DNA of 16,582 bases from Alphaproteobacteria bacterium (GCA_030040495.1 JASHTP010000258.1:1-16582), one strand, 5' to 3'. Shown: positions 1 through 8,112, numbered from the stretch's first letter. The notes: generated by a model from the letters alone, not told the origin. Numbers and translations are program-made.

Positions 1-1000
1 CGTCACCGCCGCCAGCGCCGCGGCGGCGCGCGACCAGGCGATCGTCGAAGGCGAGAGCCACGCCTTCGACATGCTGATGCAGCGGCTGACGCTCCGCGCC
101 GACCGCAGCCGCCTGCCCAAGGTCGGCCCGGACCAGCTCAACCAGCTGGTGCAGGGCTTCGAGGTCGCGCATGAGCGCCGCTCGAGCGTCCGCTACCTCG
201 CCGACTTCACCGTGTATTTCCGCGCCGACGCGGTGCGGCAGATGCTGCGCGACGCCGGCATCGGCTTCGCCGAGACGGTGAGCAAGCCGGTCGTCGTCCT
301 GCCGGTGCTGCATGACGGCGACCGCATCGCGCTGTGGGAGGACCCCAATCCCTGGCGCGACGCCTGGGCGAGCGCGACGATCCCGCCCGGGCTGGTGCCG
401 CTCGAGCGGCCGCTCGGCGATCTCGCGGACGTGCAGGCGATCGACGCCGACGCGGCGTCGAAGGGCGACGACGACCGGCTGCAGGCGATCTCGCAGCGCT
501 ACGGCAATGCCGACGTGCTGGTGACGCAGGCGACGCTGAAGACCGACGGCGCGCAGCACGAGCTCGACGTCACCACCACGCGCTACTCGCCGGGCCTGCC
601 GGGGACCGAGCAGACCTGGGTCACGAGCACCGTCGCCAATGCCGGCGAAAGCGACGCCGACATGACGGCCCGCGCCGTCCTCGACATCGCGGCGCAAGTG
701 GAGGAGGCGTGGAAGGCGGCCAACATCCTCGACTTCGGCCATAGCGGCACGCTGGTCGCGCGCGTGCCGGCGCCGACGCTGCAGGATTGGGTCGCGGTGC
801 GCGACCGGCTTGCCGCGATCCCGGCCGTGCGCGGCAGCCGGCTGGTGTCGCTCGACCGCCACGAGGCGACGGTCGAGATCCGCTATGTCGGCGATCCCGA
901 CCAGCTCCGCGTCGCCCTCGCGCAGCGCGATCTCGAGCTCAGCGGCAGCGATCCCGACTGGGTCTTGCAACGGCGCTCTGTGCCGGCCACCTCGCAGTGA
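1..1000 (+). CDS. DUF2066 domain-containing protein (5' end missing)
   Basis: The reading frame is open from the left edge (first full codon at base 2) to TGA at 998-1000, so about 332 C-terminal residues are visible and the N-terminus, probably with a signal peptide, lies outside. The visible start, with a run of alanines then ARDQAIVEGESHAFDMLMQRLT, has the layout typical of DUF2066 proteins, in which an Ala/Arg-rich helix precedes a conserved R-L segment. The central PVVVLPVLHDG and LWEDPNPW segments also fit the family. No enzymatic motif is visible and the function of DUF2066 proteins is unknown to me. The stop codon overlaps a GAGG (999-1002) that can serve as ribosome-binding site for the next gene 10 bp downstream, suggesting co-transcription and coupling with the phosphatidyltransferase. 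The family assignment rests on sequence resemblance only. Confidence 0.75.
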   Translation, partial: VTAASAAAARDQAIVEGESHAFDMLMQRLTLRADRSRLPKVGPDQLNQLVQGFEVAHERRSSVRYLADFTVYFRADAVRQMLRDAGIGFAETVSKPVVVLPVLHDGDRIALWEDPNPWRDAWASATIPPGLVPLERPLGDLADVQAIDADAASKGDDDRLQAISQRYGNADVLVTQATLKTDGAQHELDVTTTRYSPGLPGTEQTWVTSTVANAGESDADMTARAVLDIAAQVEEAWKAANILDFGHSGTLVARVPAPTLQDWVAVRDRLAAIPAVRGSRLVSLDRHEATVEIRYVGDPDQLRVALAQRDLELSGSDPDWVLQRRSVPATSQ

Positions 1001-1010
1001 GGCCGGCGCG

Positions 1011-1556
1011 GTGAGCCTGCCGAACCTGATCACCCTCGGGCGCCTGCTGTGCGTGCCGATCGCGATCTGGCTGGTGCTGCTCGACCACTTCGCCGCCGCC
1101 TTCTGGCTGTTCATCGCCGCGGGCCTGTCGGACGCGGTCGACGGCTTCATCGCCAAGCATTTCGACCAGCGCTCCGAGCTCGGCGCGCTGCTCGACCCGA
1201 TCGCCGACAAGGCGCTGCTGGTCAGCATGTACGTGACCTTGGGGCTGGCCAAGCACCTCCCGGTCTGGCTGGTCATCCTCGTCGTCTTCCGCGACGCGCT
1301 GATCGTCGGCGGCTTCCTGCTGGTGGCGGCGCTCGGCCATCCGATGCGCTGGGAGCCGCTGCTGGTGAGCAAGCTCAACACCGCGCTGCAGATCGCCCTC
1401 GTCGGCGTGGTGCTGGCCTCGCTCGGCCTCGCCGTCGCGGTCGAGGGACTGGCCGCGCTGCTGATCTATGCCGTCGCGGCGACGACCACCATCTCCGGCG
1501 CCGGCTATCTCGTGCGCTGGACCCGGGCGTTGGCCGGGGCGGGGGCGGGATCGTGA
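1011..1556 (+). CDS. CDP-alcohol phosphatidyltransferase family protein (PgsA/cardiolipin-synthase-like)
   Basis: This 181-residue membrane enzyme should transfer a phosphatidyl group from CDP-diacylglycerol to an alcohol, most likely glycerol-3-phosphate or phosphatidylglycerol, in the inner membrane. The family signature D-x2-DG-x2-AR-x8-G-x3-D-x3-D is present around residues 37-61 (DAVDG ... GALLDPIADK); the usual Arg is a conservative Lys (AK). Several hydrophobic segments follow, consistent with the six-helix fold. The GTG start at 1011 is chosen because the family's N-terminal SLPNLITLGRLL begins there and GAGG lies 8 nt upstream; upstream in-frame ATGs fall inside the preceding gene. 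The stop (TGA 1554-1556) overlaps the next gene's GTG in a GTGA, a sign of translational coupling. The substrate cannot be fixed from sequence, so no pgsA symbol is given. Confidence 0.88.
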   Translation: MSLPNLITLGRLLCVPIAIWLVLLDHFAAAFWLFIAAGLSDAVDGFIAKHFDQRSELGALLDPIADKALLVSMYVTLGLAKHLPVWLVILVVFRDALIVGGFLLVAALGHPMRWEPLLVSKLNTALQIALVGVVLASLGLAVAVEGLAALLIYAVAATTTISGAGYLVRWTRALAGAGAGS

Positions 1557-2632
1557 CCGCGGGCCAGCGTCAGCAGGCTTTCTTCTGGCTTGGCGCGCTC
1601 GTCGTCTTCTTCCTGCTCGTCCATCTGCTGAGCCCGATCCTGCTGCCCTTCGCCGCCGGATCGGCGATCGCCTATTTCCTCGACCCCGCGGTGAGCCGGC
1701 TGGAGCGCTGGCACGTGCCGCGCGCGCTGGCGACGGTGCTCGCGCTGCTGCTCTTCGTGGTGCTGCTGCTCGCCGTCTTCGCGCTGCTGGTGCCGCTGGT
1801 GCGGCTGCAGGCGGCCGAGCTCTCCAGCCGCGTCCCCGGCCTCGTCGACGCCGCCCGCGGGCGCCTCGCGCAGCTGATGCAGTTCGCCCAGCGGCATCTC
1901 GCGCCCGAGGATTTCGCCAAGGCGCGCGACGCGCTCGGCAACGCCGTCGGCGACATCGCCGGGTGGCTCGCCCGCTTCCTCCAGAGCGTGCTCACCAGCG
2001 GCATCGCGCTCGCCAACCTGCTGTCGCTCATCTTCATCACGCCGATCGTCGCCTTCTTCCTGCTGCGCGACTGGGAGCGCATCGTCCGCCGCGTCGACAG
2101 CTGGCTGCCGCGGCAGCACCTCGCCACCATCCGCGAGCAGGCCAAGATCGTCGACGCGACGCTTGCCGGCTACGTCCACGGCCAGCTTCTCGTCTGCCTC
2201 GGCGTCGGCATCTATTACGCCGCGGCGCTGTCGCTGATCGGTCTCGAGTTCGGCCTGATCATCGGCGTGCTGGCCGGCATCCTCACCTTCATCCCCTATG
2301 TCGGCTTCGCCACCGGGCTGGTGCTGGCGCTGAGCCTCGCCCTCATCCAGTTCGGCAGCTTTTCCGGGCTGCTCGCGGTCATCGTCGTCTTCGCCATCGG
2401 CCAGGTGCTGGAATCGAACATCCTCGCGCCGAAGCTGGTCGGACAGCGCGTCCACCTCCATCCCGTCTGGGTGATCTTCGCGCTGCTCGCCTTCGGCAGC
2501 GTCTTCGGCTTCCTCGGCGTGCTGCTGGCGCTGCCCACGGCGGCGGTGATCGGCGTGCTGGTGCGCTTCATGCTGGCGCGCTATCTCGCCAGCTCGCTCT
2601 ACGACCCCGCCGGCCGGCATTCGGCCGACTAG
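1553..2632 (+). CDS. AI-2E family transporter (PerM-like permease)
   Basis: This 359-residue polytopic membrane protein begins with two hydrophobic segments (roughly residues 9-45) and a third near 60-85, then a mostly soluble stretch (about 90-150), then further hydrophobic segments to the C-terminus. That is the usual AI-2E/PerM topology and length. Family-like motifs include FFLLRDWE, FIPYVGF and the C-terminal ILAPKLVGQRVHLHPVWVIF. Members are proposed exporters: TqsA for autoinducer-2, and Na+/H+ antiport in some relatives. The substrate here is unknown, and quorum-signal export should not be assumed. The GTG start at 1553 overlaps the previous stop by 4 nt, and the first hydrophobic helix follows at once. 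In other alphaproteobacteria this gene often lies between a phosphatidyltransferase and hda, as here. Confidence 0.9.
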   Translation: MTAGQRQQAFFWLGALVVFFLLVHLLSPILLPFAAGSAIAYFLDPAVSRLERWHVPRALATVLALLLFVVLLLAVFALLVPLVRLQAAELSSRVPGLVDAARGRLAQLMQFAQRHLAPEDFAKARDALGNAVGDIAGWLARFLQSVLTSGIALANLLSLIFITPIVAFFLLRDWERIVRRVDSWLPRQHLATIREQAKIVDATLAGYVHGQLLVCLGVGIYYAAALSLIGLEFGLIIGVLAGILTFIPYVGFATGLVLALSLALIQFGSFSGLLAVIVVFAIGQVLESNILAPKLVGQRVHLHPVWVIFALLAFGSVFGFLGVLLALPTAAVIGVLVRFMLARYLASSLYDPAGRHSAD

Positions 2633-2645
2633 GAGCCTGTCTCCT
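2631..2645 (+). promoter_or_regulatory. Possible hairpin sequestering the hda Shine-Dalgarno
   Basis: AGGAG (2631-2635), the only Shine-Dalgarno-like stretch before hda, is followed after the 5-nt loop CCTGT by its exact complement CTCCT (2641-2645). A U-G pair (2630/2646) could extend the stem. AGGAG overlaps the TAG stop of the permease gene and lies 14 nt from the hda ATG, longer than usual. Folding would hide the site; a ribosome terminating at the TAG would open it, coupling hda to upstream translation. The pairing is seen directly; the regulation is inferred. Confidence 0.4.
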
Positions 2646-2649
2646 GACG

Positions 2650-3312
2650 ATGGCACAGCTGCCGCTCGACCTGCCGCACCGCCCGGCGCTAGGGCGCGCC
2701 GATTTCCTGGTGGCGCCCTGCAACGCGGCGGCGATCGCCTGGCTCGACCGCTGGCCGCGCTGGCCGGCGCCGGCGCTGGCGCTCTACGGGCCGGCGGGCA
2801 GCGGCAAGACCCATCTCGCCCATGTCTTCGCCGCCGGCGCGGCGGCACGCTTCATCGATCCCGCCGCGCTCGCCACCGACCGCGTGCCGGCGCTGCTCGG
2901 CGTCGCGACGGCGGCGATCGTCGACGAGGCCGACCGCGCCGCCGAGGAGCCGCTGCTCCATCTCTACAATCTCATCGCCGAGCGGCGCGGCCAGCTGCTC
3001 GTCGTCGCTCGCGAGGCGCCGGCGCGCTGGGCGAGCGCGCTGCCCGACCTGCGCTCGCGCCTCAGCGCCGCTCCGGCGGTGGCGGTGGCGGCGCCGGACG
3101 AGGCGCTCATCGGCGCGTTGCTGGTCAAGCTCTTCGCCGACCGCCAGCTGGCGGTGGGGGAGGAGGTCGTCGCCTACCTGGCGCTCCATCTCGAGCGCTC
3201 CTTCGCCGCCGCGCAGCAGGCGGTGGCGGCGCTCGACGCCGCCGCGCTGGCCGAGCATCGCCGCGTCACCGTGCCGCTGGCGAAGAAAGTGCTGGGAATC
3301 GAGCCGCTTTGA
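2650..3312 (+). CDS. hdaA: Hda-type DnaA-related replication regulator (HdaA)
   Basis: Hda binds the DNA-loaded beta clamp and stimulates ATP hydrolysis by DnaA, preventing re-initiation of replication (RIDA). The 220-residue product begins MAQLPLDL: QLPLDL at residues 3-8 is the N-terminal clamp-binding motif of Hda. An AAA+ domain follows with Walker A GPAGSGKT (47-54), Walker B IVDEAD (90-95; D92, E93) and a box VII arginine finger in LPDLRSRL (R137). The C-terminal DNA-binding domain of DnaA is absent, which separates Hda from DnaA. The ATG at 2650 is required to keep the clamp motif at the N-terminus. The gene follows the permease gene by 17 bp, which contain a possible Shine-Dalgarno-masking hairpin. 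A DnaA homolog of the DnaC-loader type is less likely given the clamp motif. Confidence 0.93.
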   Translation: MAQLPLDLPHRPALGRADFLVAPCNAAAIAWLDRWPRWPAPALALYGPAGSGKTHLAHVFAAGAAARFIDPAALATDRVPALLGVATAAIVDEADRAAEEPLLHLYNLIAERRGQLLVVAREAPARWASALPDLRSRLSAAPAVAVAAPDEALIGALLVKLFADRQLAVGEEVVAYLALHLERSFAAAQQAVAALDAAALAEHRRVTVPLAKKVLGIEPL

Positions 3313-3343
3313 GCGTGGAGGCCGCCATGACCCGGATTTGCCG

Positions 3344-3372
3344 TTGACGCCGGGCGTCGGCGGCCGAATCCT
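3344..3372 (+). promoter_or_regulatory. Weak candidate promoter for the Ohr gene
   Basis: TTGACG (3344-3349) resembles a -35 box and, after 17 bp, AATCCT (3367-3372) is a poor -10. It lies in the 91-bp gap between hdaA and the Ohr gene. No OhrR-like regulator gene and no convincing OhrR operator were seen nearby. The match on the -10 side is weak and the call is tentative. Confidence 0.2.
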
Positions 3373-3403
3373 CGTCTTCTCCCCCCTTTCGAATCGGTGC
3401 CCC

Positions 3404-3841
3404 ATGGACAAGATCAAACCGCTCTTCACCGCCACCGCGACCGCCATCGGCGGCCGCAATGGACACAGCGAGGCCAGCGACGGCTCGGTCGCGGTCAACC
3501 TCTCGGTGCCGAAAGCCATGGGCGGGCCGGGCAAGCCCGGCACCACCACGCCCGAGCATCTTTTCGCCACCGGCTACGCCGCATGCTTCGGCGGCGCGCT
3601 CGACTTCGTCGCCAAGCAGCGCAAGCAGGACGCGACGCAGGCGAAAGTCACCTGCGCGGTGTCGGTCGGCCCGCGCGAGGCCGGCGGGTTCGGTATCGCC
3701 GTCAAGCTGCGGGTGGAGGAGCACGGCATCGCGCAGGCGGCGCTCGAGGCCCTGGTCAAGGAAGCCCACGAGAAGATTTGCCCCTATTCGCACGCCACCC
3801 GCGGGAATGTCGACGTCCAGCTCGAGGTCGCCGGCGGCTAA
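3404..3841 (+). CDS. ohr: Organic hydroperoxide resistance protein (Ohr subfamily of OsmC)
   Basis: This 145-residue cytosolic thiol peroxidase should reduce organic and fatty-acid hydroperoxides. Both redox cysteines are present: C61 in GYAACFGGAL and C126 in KICPYSHATRGNVDV, the latter being the Ohr-type C-terminal motif. The catalytic Arg and Glu are represented by R18 (IGGRNGH) and E51 (TTTPEHLFATGYAAC). SVPKAMGG with a following Gly-rich turn also fits Ohr better than OsmC, and the length is normal for the family. The ATG at 3404 precedes the usual start K-x-LFTATATA. No strong Shine-Dalgarno is visible. The gene is apparently monocistronic; its TAA (3839-3841) overlaps the stop of the convergent sixA-like gene. 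Confidence 0.93.
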   Translation: MDKIKPLFTATATAIGGRNGHSEASDGSVAVNLSVPKAMGGPGKPGTTTPEHLFATGYAACFGGALDFVAKQRKQDATQAKVTCAVSVGPREAGGFGIAVKLRVEEHGIAQAALEALVKEAHEKICPYSHATRGNVDVQLEVAGG

Positions 3842-4359
3842 TCGAGGCCCCGCATCAGCTCCTTCGGCGCCGCCAGGGCGACGAGTCGCGCGCGCTTGCG
3901 CGCCAAGGCCGCCCAGGCGACCTCGATCTGGAAGGTCGCGAGCGCGCCCGTCGGAAAGCCGCCGAGTCGCGCTACCAATGGGCCGCTTACTACTTCCGAT
4001 AGGTAAACTGCAAGCTCTTGAAACCCAGGATTGTGGCCGACCAGCATGACGCTTCCGGTCTCCGCCGGCACGCGGCGCAGCCGGGCGAGGAGCTCGCGGG
4101 CGGCGGCGAGGTAGAGCTCGTCCTCGATCAGGATCTGCGGCGGGCGCGGGAAGGCGGTGGCGACGATGTCGAGCGTCTGGCGCGTGCGCAGCGACGGCGA
4201 GCACAGCACCAGCTGCGGGTTGACGCCGTGCTCGGCGATCCACTGCGCCACCGCCTGGGCGGCGCGGCGGCCGCGCTGCTCGAGCGGGCGGTCGCGGTCG
4301 GGCCCGCCCTCCTCTTGCGGCACCGCCTTGGCGTGCCGCAGCAGATAGAGCTCGCTCAT
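3838..4359 (-). CDS. sixA: SixA-type phosphohistidine phosphatase (histidine phosphatase superfamily)
   Basis: The 173-residue product is a small branch-2-like histidine phosphatase. The catalytic LRHAK motif is near the N-terminus (R8, H9), an arginine lies in the SPSLRTRQT segment (R58, R60), and the second catalytic histidine is in LVGHNPGF (H109). SixA proteins remove phosphate from phosphohistidine on signalling or phosphotransferase proteins; the partner here is unknown. The ATG at 4359 is preferred over one 21 nt upstream because GGGAGG lies just ahead of it and because LRHAK should begin near residue 7. The C-terminal third, rich in Arg and Ala, is less typical. The gene diverges from ppk1 across an 82-bp gap and converges on ohr with overlapping stop codons. 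Confidence 0.88.
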   Translation of the reverse strand: MSELYLLRHAKAVPQEEGGPDRDRPLEQRGRRAAQAVAQWIAEHGVNPQLVLCSPSLRTRQTLDIVATAFPRPPQILIEDELYLAAARELLARLRRVPAETGSVMLVGHNPGFQELAVYLSEVVSGPLVARLGGFPTGALATFQIEVAWAALARKRARLVALAAPKELMRGLD

Positions 4360-4397
4360 GAGCCTCCCGCCGGGTGCCATGACATCGCCATCTGGCC

Positions 4398-4405
4398 GTT
4401 ATAGA
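4398..4405. promoter_or_regulatory. Candidate overlapping divergent -10 elements for sixA and ppk1
   Basis: The 82-bp divergent gap contains GTTATAGA. On the plus strand TATAGA (4400-4405) is a fair -10 for ppk1, with ATGACA (4379-4384) as a -35-like hexamer at a short 15-bp spacing. On the minus strand TATAAC (4403-4398) is a fair -10 for sixA, with no clear -35. The implied start points lie about 30 nt before each start codon. The two would occupy the same bases. Confidence 0.3.
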
Positions 4406-4441
4406 CTGGCAATCCCGGGCAGGGGAAGGAGAGCGGAAACC

Positions 4442-6592
4442 GTGGCCAAGGCCTTGCGCGCCGCGGCGTCGCAGATCGACGCCCAGTCGCCGGCGCGTTT
4501 CATCAACCGTGAGCTCAGCTGGCTCGCCTTCAATGAGCGAGTTCTGGCCGAGGCGGACAGCCTGCGTCATCCTCTGCTGGAACGGCTGCGCTTCCTGTCG
4601 ATCTCGGACAACAACCTGGACGAGTTCTACATGGTGCGCGTCGCCGGCCTCAAAGCCCAGGTGCTCGCCGGCATTGCGACGCCGAGCCAGGATGGACTCA
4701 CGCCGCAGCAGCAGCTCGAGGCGATCAACCTGCGCGCCGGCAAGCTGATACGCGACCAGCAGGTGACGTGGCGCGTGCTGCGCCAGCAGATGGCCGAGGC
4801 CGGCATCGCCGTGGTCGGGCCCGAGGAGCTCGGCGCCGAGGACCGCGCCTGGCTCGAAGAGCGCTTCATGGCCGAGATCTTTCCGGTGCTGACGCCGCTC
4901 GCCATCGATCCCGCGCATCCCTTTCCCTTCATCGCCAATCTCGGCCTCGGCCTGGCGCTGCAGCTGAAGCGCCACAGCGACGGCGACCGGATGGAAGCGC
5001 TGCTGCTCATCCCGGGGACGCTCAACCGCTTCATCCGCCTGCCGGGCAAGGCGGTGCGCTTCCTGCCGCTGGAGCAGCTCATCGGGCTCTTCCTCGACCA
5101 CCTCTTCCCCGGCTTCTCCGTCGCCGGCCAGGGCATGTTCCGCATCCTGCGCGACAGCGACATCGAGATCGAGGAAGAAGCCGAGGACCTCGTGCGCCTG
5201 TTCGAGACGGCGCTGAAGCGCCGCCGCCGCGGCAACGTCATCCGCCTCGGCGTCGAGGCCGGCATGCCGGAGGATTTGCGCGACTTCCTCGTCGAGCAGC
5301 TCGACGCCTCGCCCGACGACGTGTTCCCGCTCGAGGGCCTGCTCGGCCTCGCCGACACCAAGCAGCTCATCATCGACGAGCGGCCGGACCTCATCTACAC
5401 GCCCTACAATCCGCGCTTCCCCGAGCGCATCCGCGATTTCGGCGGCGACTGCTTCGCCGCCATACGGCAAAAGGACATCGTCGTCCACCATCCCTACGAG
5501 AGCTTCGACGTGGTGGTGCAGTTCGTCCGCCAGGCGGCGCGCGACCCCGCCGTGGTGGCGGTGAAGCAGACGCTCTACCGCACCAGCGACGACAGCCCTA
5601 TCGTGCGCGCCCTCATCGAGGCGGCGGAGGCGGGCAAGTCGGTGACCGCGCTGGTCGAACTCAAGGCGCGCTTCGACGAGGAGCAGAACATCCGCTGGGC
5701 GCGCGACCTCGAGCGCGCGGGCGTGCAGGTGGTCTACGGCTTCCTCGAGCTCAAGACCCACGCCAAGGTGTCGCTGGTGGTGCGGCGCGAGGCCGGCACC
5801 TTGCGCTCCTACGTGCATTTCGGCACCGGCAACTATCACCCCTACACCGCCAAGGTCTATACCGACCTTTCCTTCTTCACCTGCGATCCCGCGCTGTGCC
5901 GCGATGCGCAGCGGCTGTTCAACTACATGACCGGCTATGCCACGCCGGCAACGCTGGAGAAGATCGCGGTGGCGCCGATCAACCTGCGCCAGCGCCTGGT
6001 CGAGCTGATCGAGGCCGAGATCGAGCATGCCCGCGCCGGCCGGCCGGCGCAGATCTGGGCCAAGGTCAATTCGCTGGTCGATCCCGCCATCATCGACCTC
6101 CTCTATCGCGCCTCCGAGGCGGGGGTGCAGATCGATCTCGTCGTGCGCGGCATCTGCTGCCTCCGGCCCGGCGTGCCCGGGCTTTCCGAGAACATCCGGG
6201 TGAAAAGCATCATCGGCCGCTTCCTCGAGCATGGCCGCATCGTCTGCTTCGGCAACGGCCACAAGCTGCCTTCGGACGAGGCCGAGGTGTTCATCTCCTC
6301 GGCCGACTGGATGCCGCGCAACCTCGATTGGCGCGTCGAGGCGCTGGTGCCGATCGAGAACGAGACGGTGCACCGGCAGGTGCTCGACGAGATCATGGGG
6401 GCCAATCTGCGCGACCAGGCGCTCTCCTGGCGGCTGCAGCCCGACGGCGAGTATGTGCGCGAGAGCGTTGCGCCCGACGCCTTCAGCGCCCATACCTATT
6501 TCATGACCAATCCGAGCCTGTCGGGCCGGGGCAGCGCGCTCAACCGCGCCCGCTCCGCCCCGCGCCTCGTCGTCGAGAAGACCGAGCTCTGA
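4442..6592 (+). CDS. ppk1: Polyphosphate kinase 1
   Basis: PPK1 makes inorganic polyphosphate from the terminal phosphate of ATP, reversibly, as a membrane-associated oligomer. The 716-residue length is normal. The N-terminal domain begins FINRELSWLAFNERVLAEA and contains LDEFYMVRVAGL; HPFPFIANLGLGLAL falls in the head region. The catalytic domains carry VKQTLYRTS, VELKARFDEEQNIRWA and the phosphorylated-histidine motif HFGTGNYHPYTAKVYTDLSF, with H459 matching E. coli His435. A second active-site histidine lies in GRFLEHGRI (H597, matching E. coli His592). The GTG start at 4442 is chosen because AAGGAGAG (4426-4433) lies about 10 nt upstream; an in-frame ATG at 4379 has no such site and lies ahead of the candidate -10. 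ppx follows after 14 bp, so the two probably form an operon. Confidence 0.97.
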   Translation: MAKALRAAASQIDAQSPARFINRELSWLAFNERVLAEADSLRHPLLERLRFLSISDNNLDEFYMVRVAGLKAQVLAGIATPSQDGLTPQQQLEAINLRAGKLIRDQQVTWRVLRQQMAEAGIAVVGPEELGAEDRAWLEERFMAEIFPVLTPLAIDPAHPFPFIANLGLGLALQLKRHSDGDRMEALLLIPGTLNRFIRLPGKAVRFLPLEQLIGLFLDHLFPGFSVAGQGMFRILRDSDIEIEEEAEDLVRLFETALKRRRRGNVIRLGVEAGMPEDLRDFLVEQLDASPDDVFPLEGLLGLADTKQLIIDERPDLIYTPYNPRFPERIRDFGGDCFAAIRQKDIVVHHPYESFDVVVQFVRQAARDPAVVAVKQTLYRTSDDSPIVRALIEAAEAGKSVTALVELKARFDEEQNIRWARDLERAGVQVVYGFLELKTHAKVSLVVRREAGTLRSYVHFGTGNYHPYTAKVYTDLSFFTCDPALCRDAQRLFNYMTGYATPATLEKIAVAPINLRQRLVELIEAEIEHARAGRPAQIWAKVNSLVDPAIIDLLYRASEAGVQIDLVVRGICCLRPGVPGLSENIRVKSIIGRFLEHGRIVCFGNGHKLPSDEAEVFISSADWMPRNLDWRVEALVPIENETVHRQVLDEIMGANLRDQALSWRLQPDGEYVRESVAPDAFSAHTYFMTNPSLSGRGSALNRARSAPRLVVEKTEL

Positions 6593-6606
6593 GCCAAGCG
6601 TTGAGA

Positions 6607-8112
6607 ATGCGTGCGGTGCCGCGCCGGGGAACGCGCCGAGGGCGCCCGCCGGCGCGCCGGGGCTGCGTCGCGGTGGTGGATATCGGCTCGAACTCCCTGC
6701 GCCTCGTCATCTATGACGGCGTCCGCCGCTCGCCGCGCGCCCTCTTCAACGAGAAGGTCATGTGCGGCCTCGGGCGCGGGCTCGAGCGCACCGGGCGGCT
6801 CGACCCCGACGGCGTCGAGCTGGCACGCGCCAACCTGCAGCGCTTCGTCGCGCTCGCGCGCAGCATCGGCGCGCGCCGGCTCGACGTGCTTGCCACCGCC
6901 GCGGTGCGCGACGCCAGCGACGGCCGCAGCTTCGTCGCCGAGATCCAGCGGCGCCATCGCCTCAAGGTCAAGGTGCTGGCCGGCGCCGAAGAGGGCCGGC
7001 TCTCCGCCTATGGCGTGCTCGCCGGCATTCCCGAGGCGAACGGCGTCGTCGGCGATCTCGGCGGCGGCAGCGTCGAGCTGGTGCCGGTGGCGGGCGGCCA
7101 GGTCGGCGCCGCCGAGACCCTGCCGGTGGGCCCGCTGCGGCTTGCCGACTACGCCGGCGACGACCGCAAGCTGCGCGACGTCATCGACAAGCATTTCGCG
7201 ACCGTGCCCTGGCTCAGCGCCAAGGTCGATGGCGGCGCCTTCTACGCCGTGGGCGGCGCGTGGCGGGCGCTGGCGCGCATCCACATGGAGCAGACGCACT
7301 ATCCGCTGCACATCATCCAGCAATACACCGTGCCGCGCGGCGAGGCCGAGGATTTCCTCGACCTCATCGCGCACCAGTCGCGCAAGTCGTTGGAGAAGAT
7401 CACCACCGTGTCGAGGAAGCGTCTCGACGTTGTGCCGATCGCGGCGCGGGTGCTGCAGCGGCTGCTGCGCCGCATCGGCCCCAAGCAGCTCGTCTTCTCC
7501 GCTTTCGGGCTGCGCGAGGGCCACCTCTACAACCTGCTGCGCGGCGAGGCGCAGCGCGAGGATCCGCTGCTCGCCGGCTGCGCCGATCTCGCGCTTGCCA
7601 ACCGCCGCTTCGGCAGCGACGGCGAGGAGGTCTTCGCCTGGACGAGCCCGATCTTCGCCGGCGAAGGCGCGGCGCAGCAGAGGCTGCGGCAGGCGGCGGC
7701 GCTGCTCGGCGACCTCGCCTGGCACGAGCATCCGGATTACCGCGCGGAGCAGGCGCTCCACAGCGTCCTCTACATGCCCGTGGCCGGGCTCGACCATGCC
7801 GAGCGGGCTTGGCTCGCCGCGGCGATCTACGCGCGCTACGGCGGCGGCGACTCGTTCGAGGTGCTGACGGCGCTGCTCGACGAGGATGCGCTCGCTGCGG
7901 CGCGCGTCGTGGGATTGGCGCTCCGCCTCGCCTTCACGCTCTCCGGCGGCGGGCCCGGCCTGCTCGCGCGCAGCAAGCTCGCCCTCGAGGGCAACACCCT
8001 GGTGCTGACGCTCTCCGGCGACGCGGCGAAGCGCTACGGCGAAAGCGTGCAGCGCCGCCTCGACGCGCTCGGGCGCAGCCTGGGCAAGCGGACGGAGCTG
8101 CGCCGGGGGTAG
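6607..8112 (+). CDS. ppx: Exopolyphosphatase / guanosine pentaphosphate phosphatase family (Ppx/GppA)
   Basis: Ppx cleaves terminal phosphates from polyphosphate and so opposes PPK1, encoded 14 bp upstream. The 501-residue product has the actin-like ATPase fold: phosphate-binding loop VVDIGSNSLRLV (D25-S30), catalytic glutamate region AGAEEGRLSAYGV (E128/E129) and second phosphate loop GDLGGGSVEL (149-158). The C-terminal HD-like region (about 330-501), including WHEHPDYRAEQAL, matches the long Ppx form. The first 18 residues are a basic Arg/Pro/Gly tail. The ATG at 6607 is the most upstream plausible start after the ppk1 stop, but no good Shine-Dalgarno precedes it, so translation may depend on coupling with ppk1. 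GppA activity on pppGpp cannot be excluded by sequence; context favours Ppx. Confidence 0.93.
   Translation: MRAVPRRGTRRGRPPARRGCVAVVDIGSNSLRLVIYDGVRRSPRALFNEKVMCGLGRGLERTGRLDPDGVELARANLQRFVALARSIGARRLDVLATAAVRDASDGRSFVAEIQRRHRLKVKVLAGAEEGRLSAYGVLAGIPEANGVVGDLGGGSVELVPVAGGQVGAAETLPVGPLRLADYAGDDRKLRDVIDKHFATVPWLSAKVDGGAFYAVGGAWRALARIHMEQTHYPLHIIQQYTVPRGEAEDFLDLIAHQSRKSLEKITTVSRKRLDVVPIAARVLQRLLRRIGPKQLVFSAFGLREGHLYNLLRGEAQREDPLLAGCADLALANRRFGSDGEEVFAWTSPIFAGEGAAQQRLRQAAALLGDLAWHEHPDYRAEQALHSVLYMPVAGLDHAERAWLAAAIYARYGGGDSFEVLTALLDEDALAAARVVGLALRLAFTLSGGGPGLLARSKLALEGNTLVLTLSGDAAKRYGESVQRRLDALGRSLGKRTELRRG

Noticed and set aside
1553..2632. Quorum-sensing exporter role for the AI-2E family protein
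   Set aside because: The family name does not establish the substrate, and no luxS or AI-2 gene is present in the window.
4379..4396. Possible Pho box upstream of ppk1
   Set aside because: Only one half-site-like ATGACAT is present; the second half at the 11-bp pitch does not match.
3266..6493. A very long minus-strand open frame (1075 codons) antisense to ohr, sixA and ppk1
   Set aside because: High GC suppresses stop codons in shadow frames; the frame crosses well-identified genes, and its translation is low-complexity and rich in His, Asp and Arg.
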